The position numbers and the translations under genes were made by a program. A stretch of DNA of 15,878 nt from an uncultured Clostridia bacterium (GTDB lineage: Bacteria > Bacillota > Clostridia > Christensenellales > Aristaeellaceae), in the NCBI GenBank assembly GCA_934621485.1, contig CAKTUS010000058.1, positions 1-15,878 of the forward strand, in the 5' to 3' direction. Numbering within the stretch: the first letter of the stretch is position 1; the number at the start of each line of letters is the position of its first letter. Below, piece by piece: positions 1-7,420 of this stretch. The notes beneath the pieces were generated by a model that did not search any database, was not told where the DNA came from, and saw only the letters and a program-made list of their open reading frames with translations.

Positions 1-36
1 GCGTTTGTTCGCGGGGAAAATGCTGTGGCATAAGGC

Positions 37-83
37 TTAGGGGCTCCGCCCCTAAAACCCCGGCAGGAGGCACTGCCTCCTGC
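37..83. repeat. Twin palindromic hairpins (REP-like)
   Basis: The first hairpin pairs 37-44 (TTAGGGGC) with 48-55 around a 3-nt loop. The second pairs 63-71 (GCAGGAGGC) with 75-83 around a 3-nt loop. Both stems are perfect, 8 and 9 bp. From memory, very similar paired palindromes are common between genes in gut Clostridia. They resemble REP elements more than a terminator because no T-run follows on either strand. Confidence 0.6.
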
Positions 84-159
84 GCCTCCACCTTTCAGCA
101 ACCTGAGTCTTGCGCAGCAAAGCTTTCCTTACGCGCTTTGCCGCCCGGCCAGCCGCAGG

Positions 160-180
160 CGAGCTTTTTGGACGGCCTGA
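160..180 (+). repeat. Dispersed intergenic repeat, copy 1
   Basis: Matches 4412-4432 at 20 of 21 positions. Shorter copies on the opposite strand lie at about 12449-12464 and 12968-12976. The shared core, read on the minus strand, is CAGGCCGTC followed in most copies by A-rich sequence and AGCT. Confidence 0.6.
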
Positions 181-347
181 GCCTTGCTGCGCAGGGCTTA
201 GCCTGCTGAAAAAGCTTTCTTACTTCATATAAAGCCGCATCCGTGCGATTTGAAATAGTCATCCTTAAATTACAAGCGTTTTTGCCATTTTTCAAACGCG
301 GTTTCTTTTTCAACGCTCCGGTCGCCGACGCTGCCGGCGGATCGGCC

Positions 348-2120
348 TTAAGAATCCAGCAGTCCCAACTTTTGCAGGCGGGCGCGGATTCCGCCGGCCT
401 TCCGCTGATGGCGCTTGGCGATTTCCGAAATGGGCAGTTCGCCCTCATATTCTTTCCGCAGCTGCGCTTCTTCCCGTTCCGTCCAGGGTTTGCCAGCCTG
501 CTCCGAAGAAGTCCGTTTTCTTTCCTCCAGCAGTTCGATGGCTTCATTTGGCTCTCGGCCATCCCGGATGACCGCCAGAAACGCCTGGCCGTAACGCTGC
601 TGCTTTGCCTGACCAACACCGGAAACATCCAGAAATTCATCCATGGTTTTCGGACGCCTGCGCACCATATCCGCCAAAGATGCATCGGAAAAAACCACGT
701 AGCTTGGCACGCCGTTTTGGGCTGCCAGCAGGTTTCTCACTTCCCTGACATTATCATACAGCGCCCGCTCCCAAGCGGAGAACGCCGGTTCCGCCGATTC
801 GCGTCGCTTTGCCGACGCTCCCCGTTTTTCCTCCCGGTTCAGATAGCGTCGGATTCGCGGGGAGGTATTTCGGCTGTTGCCCGTGTCCACTTCAAACGCG
901 TCTCCATCGCATACCGAGCAATGGCCGCAGGTTTCCGGCGCGTCGCTTTCGCCAAAATACGTCAAAATGCAGTGCCGCAGGCAGCGCTTGCTGGTCGCGT
1001 AATAAGTCATCTGCTTCAGGCGTTCCAGATCGCGCTGCTGAAGCTGGGCGCGCTGCTGCGCTGTCAGCTCTGCGTTTTCATCGCTGTGCTCAATCATCCA
1101 TTTGCCTATCGCCACATCCTGGCCGCTGTACATCAGCATACATTCTGCCGGTTCGCCATCGCGGCCGGCGCGTCCCGCCTCCTGGTAGTAGCTTTCCAAA
1201 TCGCGAGGCATGTTATAATGCACCACAAAGCGCACGTTGGATTTATCGATGCCCATGCCGAAAGCGTTGGTCGCCACCATAATGCGAGATTGGTCATACT
1301 GGAACGCTTCCTGGTTGCGGTGTCGTTCCGCATCGGCGAGCCCGGCATGATAACGAGTGGCGCTGTATCCGGCTGCGGACAGCTGATACGCTACCTCCTC
1401 TACCGTTTTGCGCGTACTGCAATACACAATGCCGCAGGCGTCCTTCATTTCGTCCAAAAACCGGCGCAGCATTTCCAGCTTGTTGGTGGGCTTTACGCTG
1501 GAAAAATGCAAGTTGGGCCGGTTATAACCCGTGGTAACGCAGCAGGGTTCGCGCAAACGCAGCATATCAATAATATCCTTACGCACGCGCGGCGTAGCGG
1601 TAGCCGTAAAAGCCGCTACCGGCGGACGCACAGGCAGCGCTTCCACAAACTCGGCAATATGCAGGTAACTGGGCCGAAAATCCTGGCCCCACTGAGAAAC
1701 GCAATGGGCCTCGTCCACTGCCAGCAGCGATAGCTTCGCCTGCCTGGCAAAAGCCAAAAAGCCCGGCATATTCAGCCGTTCCGGGGCTACATAAATGATT
1801 TGATACGCGCCGTTTGCCGCCCGCCGAATGGCCTCGGCCTGCTGTCCCGGCGTTAGGCTGGAGTTGATATACGCAGCGGCCACGCCGCTTGCTTTCAGCG
1901 CGGACACCTGGTCTTTCATCAGCGAAACCAGCGGGGACACCACCAAAGCAACGCCCTCCAGCATCAGCGCCGGAAGCTGGTAGCACACTGATTTTCCCGC
2001 GCCGGTTGGCATAACGCCCAGCACATCATAGCCGGCCATCAGCTCGTCAATCAGCTTTTCCTGCCCCTCGCGGAACGTCTCATGTCCGAAAACGCTTTTC
2101 AAAACCTGACGCTTTTCCAA
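348..2120 (-). CDS. recQ: ATP-dependent DNA helicase RecQ, RQC domain apparently missing
   Basis: A 590-residue 3'-5' DNA helicase for recombinational repair and fork processing. Visible motifs are Walker A MPTGAGKS (37-44), DEAH (136-139), TATATP (172-177) and QEAGRAGRDG (313-322). The zinc site is C380/C398/C401/C404. An HRDC domain lies at about 446-520, and a short helical DNA-binding-like tail at about 545-588 ends in KLGLLDS. Only about 40 residues separate the zinc site from HRDC, so the usual winged-helix RQC domain of about 100 residues appears absent. In the aromatic-rich loop the usual WGHDFRP reads WGQDFRP. Translation starts at TTG (2120), supported by AAGGAGG at 2136-2130, nine bases upstream. 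A good sigma-A promoter lies at 2196-2168. The gene diverges from the PHP cluster. Confidence 0.96.
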   Translation of the reverse strand: MEKRQVLKSVFGHETFREGQEKLIDELMAGYDVLGVMPTGAGKSVCYQLPALMLEGVALVVSPLVSLMKDQVSALKASGVAAAYINSSLTPGQQAEAIRRAANGAYQIIYVAPERLNMPGFLAFARQAKLSLLAVDEAHCVSQWGQDFRPSYLHIAEFVEALPVRPPVAAFTATATPRVRKDIIDMLRLREPCCVTTGYNRPNLHFSSVKPTNKLEMLRRFLDEMKDACGIVYCSTRKTVEEVAYQLSAAGYSATRYHAGLADAERHRNQEAFQYDQSRIMVATNAFGMGIDKSNVRFVVHYNMPRDLESYYQEAGRAGRDGEPAECMLMYSGQDVAIGKWMIEHSDENAELTAQQRAQLQQRDLERLKQMTYYATSKRCLRHCILTYFGESDAPETCGHCSVCDGDAFEVDTGNSRNTSPRIRRYLNREEKRGASAKRRESAEPAFSAWERALYDNVREVRNLLAAQNGVPSYVVFSDASLADMVRRRPKTMDEFLDVSGVGQAKQQRYGQAFLAVIRDGREPNEAIELLEERKRTSSEQAGKPWTEREEAQLRKEYEGELPISEIAKRHQRKAGGIRARLQKLGLLDS

Positions 2121-2167
2121 GGGACAGTGCCTCCTTCAACATTTTCTTCCGTGCTTTTCAGCAAAAC

Positions 2168-2196
2168 ATTCTAAATCATTCGTTTCCGGAAGTCAA
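2168..2196 (-). promoter_or_regulatory. Sigma-A promoter for recQ
   Basis: Reading the minus strand, TTGACT (2196-2191) is followed after exactly 17 nt by TAGAAT (2173-2168). Each hexamer matches consensus at five of six positions. The -10 lies about 48 nt upstream of the TTG start. Confidence 0.75.
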
Positions 2197-2243
2197 TGCG
2201 GGAATGATTTGTCATTTTTGGAAGGATTTCCGAAAATGCCGCC

Positions 2244-2272
2244 TTGCTTTTCTGCCCTTCTGCCGCTATAAT
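2244..2272 (+). promoter_or_regulatory. Candidate sigma-A promoter for the PHP-barnase-barstar cluster
   Basis: A perfect TATAAT (2267-2272) lies 17 nt after a weak -35, TTGCTT (2244-2249). Transcription would begin near 2279, giving a leader of about 27 nt before the ATG at 2306. The perfect -10 and short leader support it; the -35 is poor. Confidence 0.6.
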
Positions 2273-2305
2273 GCTCAATATGAGTCCAAGGAAGGAGCGC
2301 ACTGC

Positions 2306-3181
2306 ATGAATCTATTCACTCCCGGTATGCCGTTTTGGAAGGGGAATCTGCACTGCCATACCACGGAAAGCGATGGAAAGCTGACTCCGGCCCAGGTAAA
2401 GGCCCTGTATCGCAAAAAGGGCTACGATTTTCTGGCGCTGACCGACCACCGCAAAATGACGGAAAACACCCATATGGAAGACGGCATGCTGATGCTGAGC
2501 GGCATGGAAATGGACTTTTCCCTGTCGGGCGAGTTTTTGCACCTGATTGGAATCGGCATGGACGAGAGCATCCTGCGGTATGATTTAACCCGCATGCCCC
2601 AGCACTGCATCGACATGTACCGCCGCTGCGGCGGCCGGGCCATTCTGGCTCACCCCGCCTGGTCGCTTAATACGCTGTCTACCCTAAGCGGATTGCGCCA
2701 TCTGACGGCTGCGGAGATTTATAACAGCGTTTCGACCTATCCCTGGAACGGAGACCGGGCCGACTCCTCCGTGATTCTGGATACGGCGGCGGCCCACGGC
2801 GTTTTCTTCCGTTTCGTCGCCTCGGACGATTCTCACCGCTACAACGGCGAAGCAGGCAACGGCTTCACCATGATACAGGCCCCCGACCTCACCCGGGAAA
2901 GTCTGTTTGAAGCGTTAGATGCGGGAAGGTTTTACTGCTCGCAGGGCCCCAGCTTTCAGCAGATTTCCGTGGAGGATCACCTGCTGAAGGTTTCCTGTTC
3001 TCCGGTTGACACCATCCTTTATTACAGCAACGTCATCTGGACGCCCAACCGCTGTCAGACCGGCAAGGCGATGACCGAGGGCGTGTACGACCTGAGCGTT
3101 AACCACGGCGAAACCTATGTGCGCGTGCAGCTGATTGACGCAAACGGCCGCAGCGCCTGGAGCAACCCCATCTTGCTGTAA
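2306..3181 (+). CDS. PHP-domain metal-dependent phosphoesterase
   Basis: A 291-residue protein of the PHP (polymerase and histidinol phosphatase) superfamily, whose members hydrolyse phosphoester bonds with two or three metal ions. Metal-ligand motifs in order are LHCH (H16, H18), LTDH (D47, H48), a Glu in SGMEM, LAHP and ASDDSH. The last roughly 80 residues form a beta-rich tail after the metal core. The ATG at 2306 is chosen over the upstream in-frame start at 2204 because it has GAAGGAG at 2291-2296 and lies downstream of the TATAAT at 2267; an earlier start would sit upstream of the promoter. No signal peptide or DNA polymerase domain is present. The barnase gene begins 23 bp after the stop, so the genes are probably cotranscribed. 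The substrate cannot be read from the sequence; small nucleotides or oligoribonucleotides are possible. Confidence 0.85.
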   Translation: MNLFTPGMPFWKGNLHCHTTESDGKLTPAQVKALYRKKGYDFLALTDHRKMTENTHMEDGMLMLSGMEMDFSLSGEFLHLIGIGMDESILRYDLTRMPQHCIDMYRRCGGRAILAHPAWSLNTLSTLSGLRHLTAAEIYNSVSTYPWNGDRADSSVILDTAAAHGVFFRFVASDDSHRYNGEAGNGFTMIQAPDLTRESLFEALDAGRFYCSQGPSFQQISVEDHLLKVSCSPVDTILYYSNVIWTPNRCQTGKAMTEGVYDLSVNHGETYVRVQLIDANGRSAWSNPILL

Positions 3182-3204
3182 GGAACGGAAAGGAACGATT
3201 GCTC

Positions 3205-4020
3205 ATGAAAAAGCTTTTAGCGCTGCTTTGCGCTCTGCTTTGCCTGTTTTCCGCAAGCCTGGCTCAGGAAAAAGTTCTCTCAATTAACGCGGCCGATTAT
3301 CCTGTAACGGCGACCGGTCAGTATTCCTCCATGGAGGAAGTAGCCGTCTATTTGACCGTTTACGGAAAGCTGCCCGGCAACTTCATCACCAAGCGCGAGG
3401 CGGAAGGCATAGGATGGGATAACCGGGCCGGAAATCTCAGCAAGGTAGCTCCCGGCTGCTCCATTGGCGGCGACCGTTTTGGAAACTACGAGAAATCTCT
3501 GCCGGACGCCAAGGGCCGCAAGTGGACGGAATGTGACATTGGGTACACAGGCGGTCACCGCGGCGGTCAGCGGATTGTGTTTTCCAGCGACGGTTTGATT
3601 TACTATACCGGCGACCATTACAACACCTTTACTCAGCTGGTGGTAACCAATGAGGCTGATGCTTCGCCAATCGCCTCCGTTACCAAAGACGGCATTTATA
3701 CGGACCGCGATCAGGTAGCCGCTTATCTGCACCAATACGGTCGCCTGCCTTCCAATTATCTAACCCGGGATGAAGCCAAAAAGCTGGGCTGGACCAACAA
3801 AAAAGATAACCTGGGAACGGTAGCTCCAGGCTGCGCCATCGGCGGCGATTCCTTTCAGAACCGGGAAAAGCAGCTTCCGGACGCCGAGGGCCGCCAGTGG
3901 TACGAATGTGATGTGAACCTCAACGGAGGCAAGCGCGGAAAAGAACGTCTGGTGTATTCCAGCGACGGGCTTATCTATTATACCCCCGATAATCACAGAA
4001 CCTTTACCCAGCTGTACTAA
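3205..4020 (+). CDS. Secreted tandem (two-domain) barnase-type ribonuclease
   Basis: A 271-residue protein: signal peptide (1-20, cleavage probably after SLA) and two barnase-like guanyl-specific RNase domains at about 41-145 and 166-271. The copies align without gaps at an offset of 125 residues, with 61 of 101 positions identical by hand count. Matched to barnase, domain 1 keeps the general base E109 (E73), R119 (R83), R123 (R87), H138 (H102) and K63 (K27), but has Y95 where barnase has R59. Domain 2 keeps R220 (R59), E221, E234, R244 and R248, but K27 is R188 and catalytic H102 is N263, with a His shifted to 264. Each domain carries an extra Cys pair (85/110, 210/235) absent from barnase, possibly a disulfide. 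The ATG at 3205 follows AGGAA; an in-frame TTG lies two codons earlier. Its barstar inhibitor is next. Confidence 0.93.
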   Translation: MKKLLALLCALLCLFSASLAQEKVLSINAADYPVTATGQYSSMEEVAVYLTVYGKLPGNFITKREAEGIGWDNRAGNLSKVAPGCSIGGDRFGNYEKSLPDAKGRKWTECDIGYTGGHRGGQRIVFSSDGLIYYTGDHYNTFTQLVVTNEADASPIASVTKDGIYTDRDQVAAYLHQYGRLPSNYLTRDEAKKLGWTNKKDNLGTVAPGCAIGGDSFQNREKQLPDAEGRQWYECDVNLNGGKRGKERLVYSSDGLIYYTPDNHRTFTQLY

Positions 4021-4036
4021 AAAAGGAGAACCAGCC

Positions 4037-4315
4037 ATGCGAAACGTTACCCTGGATTTAACCCCCTTCGAGGAAAAGATTTCTCTGCACCGTTACCTGA
4101 AGGAAACGCTGGATTTTCCGTTTTATTACGGCGCAAACCTGGATGCGCTGCACGATGAGCTGGCCAGCGAAACCGAGGGACTGCACATTCAGGTTCTTTA
4201 TCCAACCAGTCCGAAGGGAAAAATGTTTGACTATATGCCCCAGCTGCTGCGTGTGTTTGACGACGTTGCCCGGGAAAACTATCATCTGGAAATTGAGTAT
4301 CAGGCTCAGCGATAA
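4037..4315 (+). CDS. Barstar-family ribonuclease inhibitor
   Basis: A 92-residue cytoplasmic inhibitor, the normal length for barstar. The signature YYGANLDALHDEL (30-42) matches the barnase-binding helix: Y30, Y31, G32, N34, D36 and D40. D40 corresponds to barstar D39, which plugs the barnase active site. D76 and E80 align with barstar E76 and E80; barstar W38 and W44 are His and Glu here. It starts 16 bp after the RNase stop behind a strong AAAAGGAGAA, a layout that favours coupled expression and protects the producer before the RNase is secreted. Only one barstar serves two RNase domains, which fits the apparent decay of the second active site. Confidence 0.93.
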   Translation: MRNVTLDLTPFEEKISLHRYLKETLDFPFYYGANLDALHDELASETEGLHIQVLYPTSPKGKMFDYMPQLLRVFDDVARENYHLEIEYQAQR

Positions 4316-4386
4316 AAAACGTCTCGCCCGGATAGCAACGCCCGACCTTCATACCAGGTGATCGTCCCTTTGGGCAGGAAATTAGA

Positions 4387-4432
4387 CCGTCCAGAAAGTT
4401 CGCCGTCAAACGAGCTTTCTGGACGGCCTGAA
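4387..4432. repeat. 12-bp inverted repeat containing a dispersed repeat copy
   Basis: Positions 4387-4398 (CCGTCCAGAAAG) pair perfectly with 4415-4426 around a 16-nt loop. The right arm continues to 4432, and 4412-4432 matches 160-180 at 20 of 21 positions. No T-run follows, so an intrinsic terminator for barstar is not well supported, although the stem is strong. Confidence 0.6.
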
Positions 4433-4714
4433 CGATATGCCTGTGTATCCTGTTTCTCTTTACGACAAGCCCGCGCTATTGCGACACAAACAGCTTTTTC
4501 TGCTTTCTTTTCACGTTGCCGTCTCCCAAGACGGTTCTTTTTCAACACTCTAAGTTTTGCCACGCCAGGCTGCCAAAACCGGTGAGCCTCCGTCCAACGA
4601 TTTCCATTCGTTTCAGCCTGTCGAAAAATCCCTGTGTCTGCGCCTGCGAACCAGTACAGCGCTATTCGCGAAGAAAGCGTTCACTGGGCAACCCGCAGGC
4701 GAGACGCGAAACAA

Positions 4715-4740
4715 GGGAGGACTCCAACCGTTGTCCTCCC
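4715..4740 (-). terminator. Candidate terminator downstream of spoIIE
   Basis: On the minus strand GGGAGGAC (4740-4733) pairs perfectly with GTCCTCCC (4722-4715) around a 10-nt loop and is followed by TTGTTT. It lies about 145 bp past the spoIIE stop. The T-tract is interrupted, so confidence is moderate. Confidence 0.5.
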
Positions 4741-4885
4741 CATATTTGAGTTGCTCCTCTGCCTTCCTGCGTCTCCGCTTTGCAAGCGCTTCATGTTCTC
4801 TTTTTACATCAATCGGCCTTTTTGTTTTCAAGCCGTATTGTTTCATGCGGTAGCCTTTGGCTGTGTCCCGGCTTCGTACCCTGGT

Positions 4886-7237
4886 TCAGGGACAAAGCCC
4901 CTGCGCAGCATCCAGGGGGCGCGCGGCTCCCTGGTGATTGTCCATGAGCAGAAGAACCAGCACGCTCATATCATCCCGGGGAACGCCTCCGCCGCAAAGC
5001 AGCGCGCCGCGCAAAACTGCGTCCGCCATGCGCTGAGGCTCGATGTATACATTTTCTTCCAGGCATTTGCACAGTTGCTCCTCGTTTTCAAAAGCATCCG
5101 CCACGCCGTCGGACATCATCACCAGAATATCGCCGCTGTGCAATCGGTACTCACTGGAGGTAGAAACGGCTTCTTCTACAATGCCCAGCGGCAGCGAGGA
5201 ACCTTCCACCTTCTTCATATGGCTGCCTCGAATCATCCAGGACGCGCATGCTCCCAGCTTTTCCGCATATACTTCGCCCGTCCAAAGATCCACATCCGCC
5301 AAATCCACCGTTGAAAAGCGTTCCTCCTGCTGAGCGCCCAGCATAATGCCGTTAACGGCGGTAATGGCCTGACGGCGGGTGTAGCCGGCTTCCAGCAGCA
5401 GAAGAAGCAGTTCCAGCGTTTTTTCGCTTTGCCGATGCGCGTCCGGTCCGTGGCCCATGCCGTCGCAGAGCATGGCCAGCAGCCGGCCGCCTTCACAGCG
5501 CTTGGCGCAAAGCGCATCGCCGCAAACGCTGTCCTGCTCGCCGTGTTCGCCTGCACAGATGGACGCCATGCCAATCGCAGCGCCATATACGGGAATTTCC
5601 TCCAGCTCAATGTTGTCCTTCTGGGCCTGGGTGATCGATAGATGCAGGTTTTCTTCACGGGCCAGGTATTGCAGCAAGCGCTCCAGCGGCTTTTGCACCG
5701 GCAGCATGTTTTCGCTGACCAGCGCTGCCTGCAAATGTCCATCTACCCTGCGCGCATACAAAAGCCGTGCCGGAACCTGCAATTCCTCCAGCGCCAGCGT
5801 AATGGCATGAGCCGCGCGCAGATCATGAAAGCTTTCCCCCTGCGCCAATGCGTCCAGCTCTTGCAGCGTGCCTGCCAGGGCAGCCAGATGGGTTAACGTT
5901 ACCTCCCGTTCATACCGCGCCTTTTTCAGTTGAGCGCTGTGGCGCTGATGAGAAAGCTGTGCGTCCCGCGCCATCTCGGAAATCACCTCGCTGCGCAGAC
6001 AGCCGTGCTGTGCCAGCGCCGGAACATTGTTTTCGGTGATTTCCTCATCCCGGCCGGCAAGCTCCATCATACATCCCAGCATTTTTTCCGTTTTCGCCCG
6101 GCTGCGTCCCCAGCACATTTCCCGGTTCACACATTGGGCGCACAACAGCTCGCCCAGTTCCTCCCCCGCCGTTGTTTGCGACTGCTCCAGCTTGGGCAGC
6201 GCTTTTGCCAAGCGCACTACCGCGTCGTGCATGTGTTCAATGCGGCTTTGCACAAAAGCGTTCTCCATGTTCTTCTTCGGCGCTTCCATTCCGGCCAGAT
6301 ACGGTTTGAACCGCTCCAGCGAGCGTCCTGGCAGCAGCAGGTAGATAAGGCCGCCCAATGCGGCCGACCAAAGCGACAGGGGCGGAGAGGGCAGCCCCGT
6401 GATAAAGGCGGCCAGCAGGTTCATGATGAAAGCAGCCGGCAGGTTCAGCCAGCGAAAACGGATAAACGGCGGCAGCCCTCCCAGCATGCCGCACAAAGCC
6501 AGGGGCAAGGCAATGCGGCTGTCGTGCCCCACCAGCGCCAGCGACAATCCGCTCAGCAAGCCGCCTGTTAAGCCGTATACAGGGCCGTTAAATCCGGCAA
6601 ATACAAAAGTCGCCGTCAGCGCCGCCGCGTGTCCCAGCTGAAAAGGCCCCGCGCGAAAATAGCCAAGGCCATCGAGCACCAGCAGGCACAGCCACAGCAG
6701 CCCGGCCTGCTCTTTCCCGCGAGGCACCGTTCCCAGTTCCACGGCGGTATCCATGGCCTGGCGCAGCGCCGCAGAAGCGGCCATGGCAAGCGGCAGCGCC
6801 GCGCAGCTCAAAAGCACATTCAGTGGAGCGCCTGCAATCAGCGCCGCCACAATCCGCGGCATCATGCACAAGCCGCCCAGGGCTGCGGTTTCAATGCCGG
6901 GTCTTGGATGGCATTTTCGCTTCACCACCCACAGCAGGCAGCAGGCGGCAAGCTGCCATACGTCCATTTCCAGCCCCCACAGCAAGCGCAGGGCAGCGGA
7001 AGCACCCAGCCCCGCCAGCCAAAAGGGCGAAGCGCCGTCCATCGAAAGCATCAGCGCCGCCGCAAAGGGCGACGGAATCCCAAACCACTGCACAAAGGTC
7101 AAAAGGAACAGGCACACCGCCATCGTCACGGGTTTTGTCGCGTGAAAAAGCGCCAGCCGAAGCCTTCCAAACGCGCGCCTGAAATCGTGCCTGCCGCGGC
7201 GTAGCTGTCTAGCCGCCGCTTCGGATGAAGTTTGCAT
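4886..7237 (-). CDS. spoIIE: Stage II sporulation protein E, PP2C-type phosphatase
   Basis: A 783-residue membrane phosphatase (B. subtilis SpoIIE has 827). In that family it dephosphorylates the anti-anti-sigma factor SpoIIAA to release sigma-F in the forespore, and it interacts with the division machinery. Residues of about 36-310 are hydrophobic with many membrane segments. About 320-545 is the helical regulatory region, including a Cys cluster at 366-375 (CAQCVNREMC). The PP2C domain spans about 550-766, with metal-binding acidic motifs CGD (D574), CDGMGHG (D592), MSDG (D710) and RDDMS (755-756). The ATG at 7237 is chosen over the upstream frame opening at 7516 because a perfect AGGAGG lies at 7249-7244. 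A promoter with 21-bp spacing and Spo0A boxes lies just upstream, and the gene diverges from a Spo0A-like regulator. Confidence 0.95.
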   Translation of the reverse strand: MQTSSEAAARQLRRGRHDFRRAFGRLRLALFHATKPVTMAVCLFLLTFVQWFGIPSPFAAALMLSMDGASPFWLAGLGASAALRLLWGLEMDVWQLAACCLLWVVKRKCHPRPGIETAALGGLCMMPRIVAALIAGAPLNVLLSCAALPLAMAASAALRQAMDTAVELGTVPRGKEQAGLLWLCLLVLDGLGYFRAGPFQLGHAAALTATFVFAGFNGPVYGLTGGLLSGLSLALVGHDSRIALPLALCGMLGGLPPFIRFRWLNLPAAFIMNLLAAFITGLPSPPLSLWSAALGGLIYLLLPGRSLERFKPYLAGMEAPKKNMENAFVQSRIEHMHDAVVRLAKALPKLEQSQTTAGEELGELLCAQCVNREMCWGRSRAKTEKMLGCMMELAGRDEEITENNVPALAQHGCLRSEVISEMARDAQLSHQRHSAQLKKARYEREVTLTHLAALAGTLQELDALAQGESFHDLRAAHAITLALEELQVPARLLYARRVDGHLQAALVSENMLPVQKPLERLLQYLAREENLHLSITQAQKDNIELEEIPVYGAAIGMASICAGEHGEQDSVCGDALCAKRCEGGRLLAMLCDGMGHGPDAHRQSEKTLELLLLLLEAGYTRRQAITAVNGIMLGAQQEERFSTVDLADVDLWTGEVYAEKLGACASWMIRGSHMKKVEGSSLPLGIVEEAVSTSSEYRLHSGDILVMMSDGVADAFENEEQLCKCLEENVYIEPQRMADAVLRGALLCGGGVPRDDMSVLVLLLMDNHQGAARPLDAAQGLCP

Positions 7238-7268
7238 AAGCCGCCTCCTGTGACAAGTGTACAGGAAA

Positions 7269-7301
7269 AGTATAAACAAGCGGCTTCCATCGCCCTGTCG
7301 T
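7269..7301 (-). promoter_or_regulatory. Candidate Spo0A-dependent spoIIE promoter with 21-bp spacing
   Basis: On the minus strand a -10 TATACT (7274-7269) is preceded after 21 nt by ACGACA (7301-7296), a 4/6 match to TTGACA. Long 21-22 bp spacing is the hallmark of Spo0A-activated sigma-A promoters such as B. subtilis spoIIE and spoIIG. The -35 is also the complement of TGTCGTT (7296-7302), one base from a Spo0A box, so the activator site would overlap the -35 as it does at those promoters. Confidence 0.6.
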
Positions 7302-7336
7302 TTCGCCGTGCGAAAAATGTCTGCTCTGCGGCAGGC

Positions 7337-7343
7337 TTCGACA
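7337..7343 (-). promoter_or_regulatory. Perfect Spo0A box (TGTCGAA)
   Basis: TGTCGAA on the minus strand, in the 183-bp gap between spoIIE and the Spo0A-like gene. It is centred about 78 bp upstream of the predicted spoIIE start point and 41 bp from the second, imperfect box at 7296-7302. A given heptamer is expected about twice by chance in a window this size on both strands, so position is what gives this one weight. Confidence 0.55.
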
Positions 7344-7420
7344 AAAGCTGGCGGAAAACGCGGCAGGAGGAAAGCGCTTATCCGGCGTACCTTTTTAACA
7401 AACACAGGGAGGGAAAAGCC

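Larger units (their letters stand above)
1..347. other. Non-coding, repeat-rich region downstream of recQ
   Basis: No convincing gene lies here; the open frames are extensions of out-of-frame recQ shadows. The stretch holds two adjacent near-perfect hairpins (37-55 and 63-83) and one copy of a dispersed repeat (160-180) that recurs in other intergenic regions of this window. The 11-mer at 153-163 also recurs at 4693-4703. I see no clear T-tracted terminator for recQ. Confidence 0.6.
4316..4885. other. Non-coding region between barstar and spoIIE
   Basis: Both flanking genes end here (convergent). The region holds a 12-bp inverted repeat with one dispersed-repeat arm (4387-4432), a TGTCGAA heptamer (4619-4625), the 11-mer 4693-4703 shared with 153-163, and a terminator-like hairpin (4715-4740). 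Several open frames cross it, including a Lys/Arg-rich minus-strand frame at 4613-4846, but none has a ribosome binding site or recognisable family. Confidence 0.55.

Noticed and set aside
243..1733. A 496-codon plus-strand open frame
   Set aside because: It lies antisense to recQ, whose motifs are unmistakable; the frame has no ribosome binding site or domain pattern.
2204..2305. N-terminal extension of the PHP protein
   Set aside because: It would begin upstream of the TATAAT at 2267, and the extra residues do not belong to the PHP fold.
2306..4315. PHP-barnase-barstar as a dedicated phage-defence system
   Set aside because: The RNase carries a secretion signal, which argues for an exported toxin or nutrient RNase with producer immunity; the PHP protein could simply be a cotranscribed neighbour. 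Not supported enough to claim.
4613..4846. A Lys/Arg-rich 77-codon minus-strand frame downstream of spoIIE
   Set aside because: The first 40 residues look protein-like, but there is no ribosome binding site, it contains the terminator-like hairpin, and the rest reads through repeat-type sequence. At best a gene remnant.
7232..7420. N-terminal extension of the Spo0A-like protein from 7232
   Set aside because: The receiver fold starts at the 7421 ATG, which has GGGAGGG upstream; the extra 63 residues have no receiver features.
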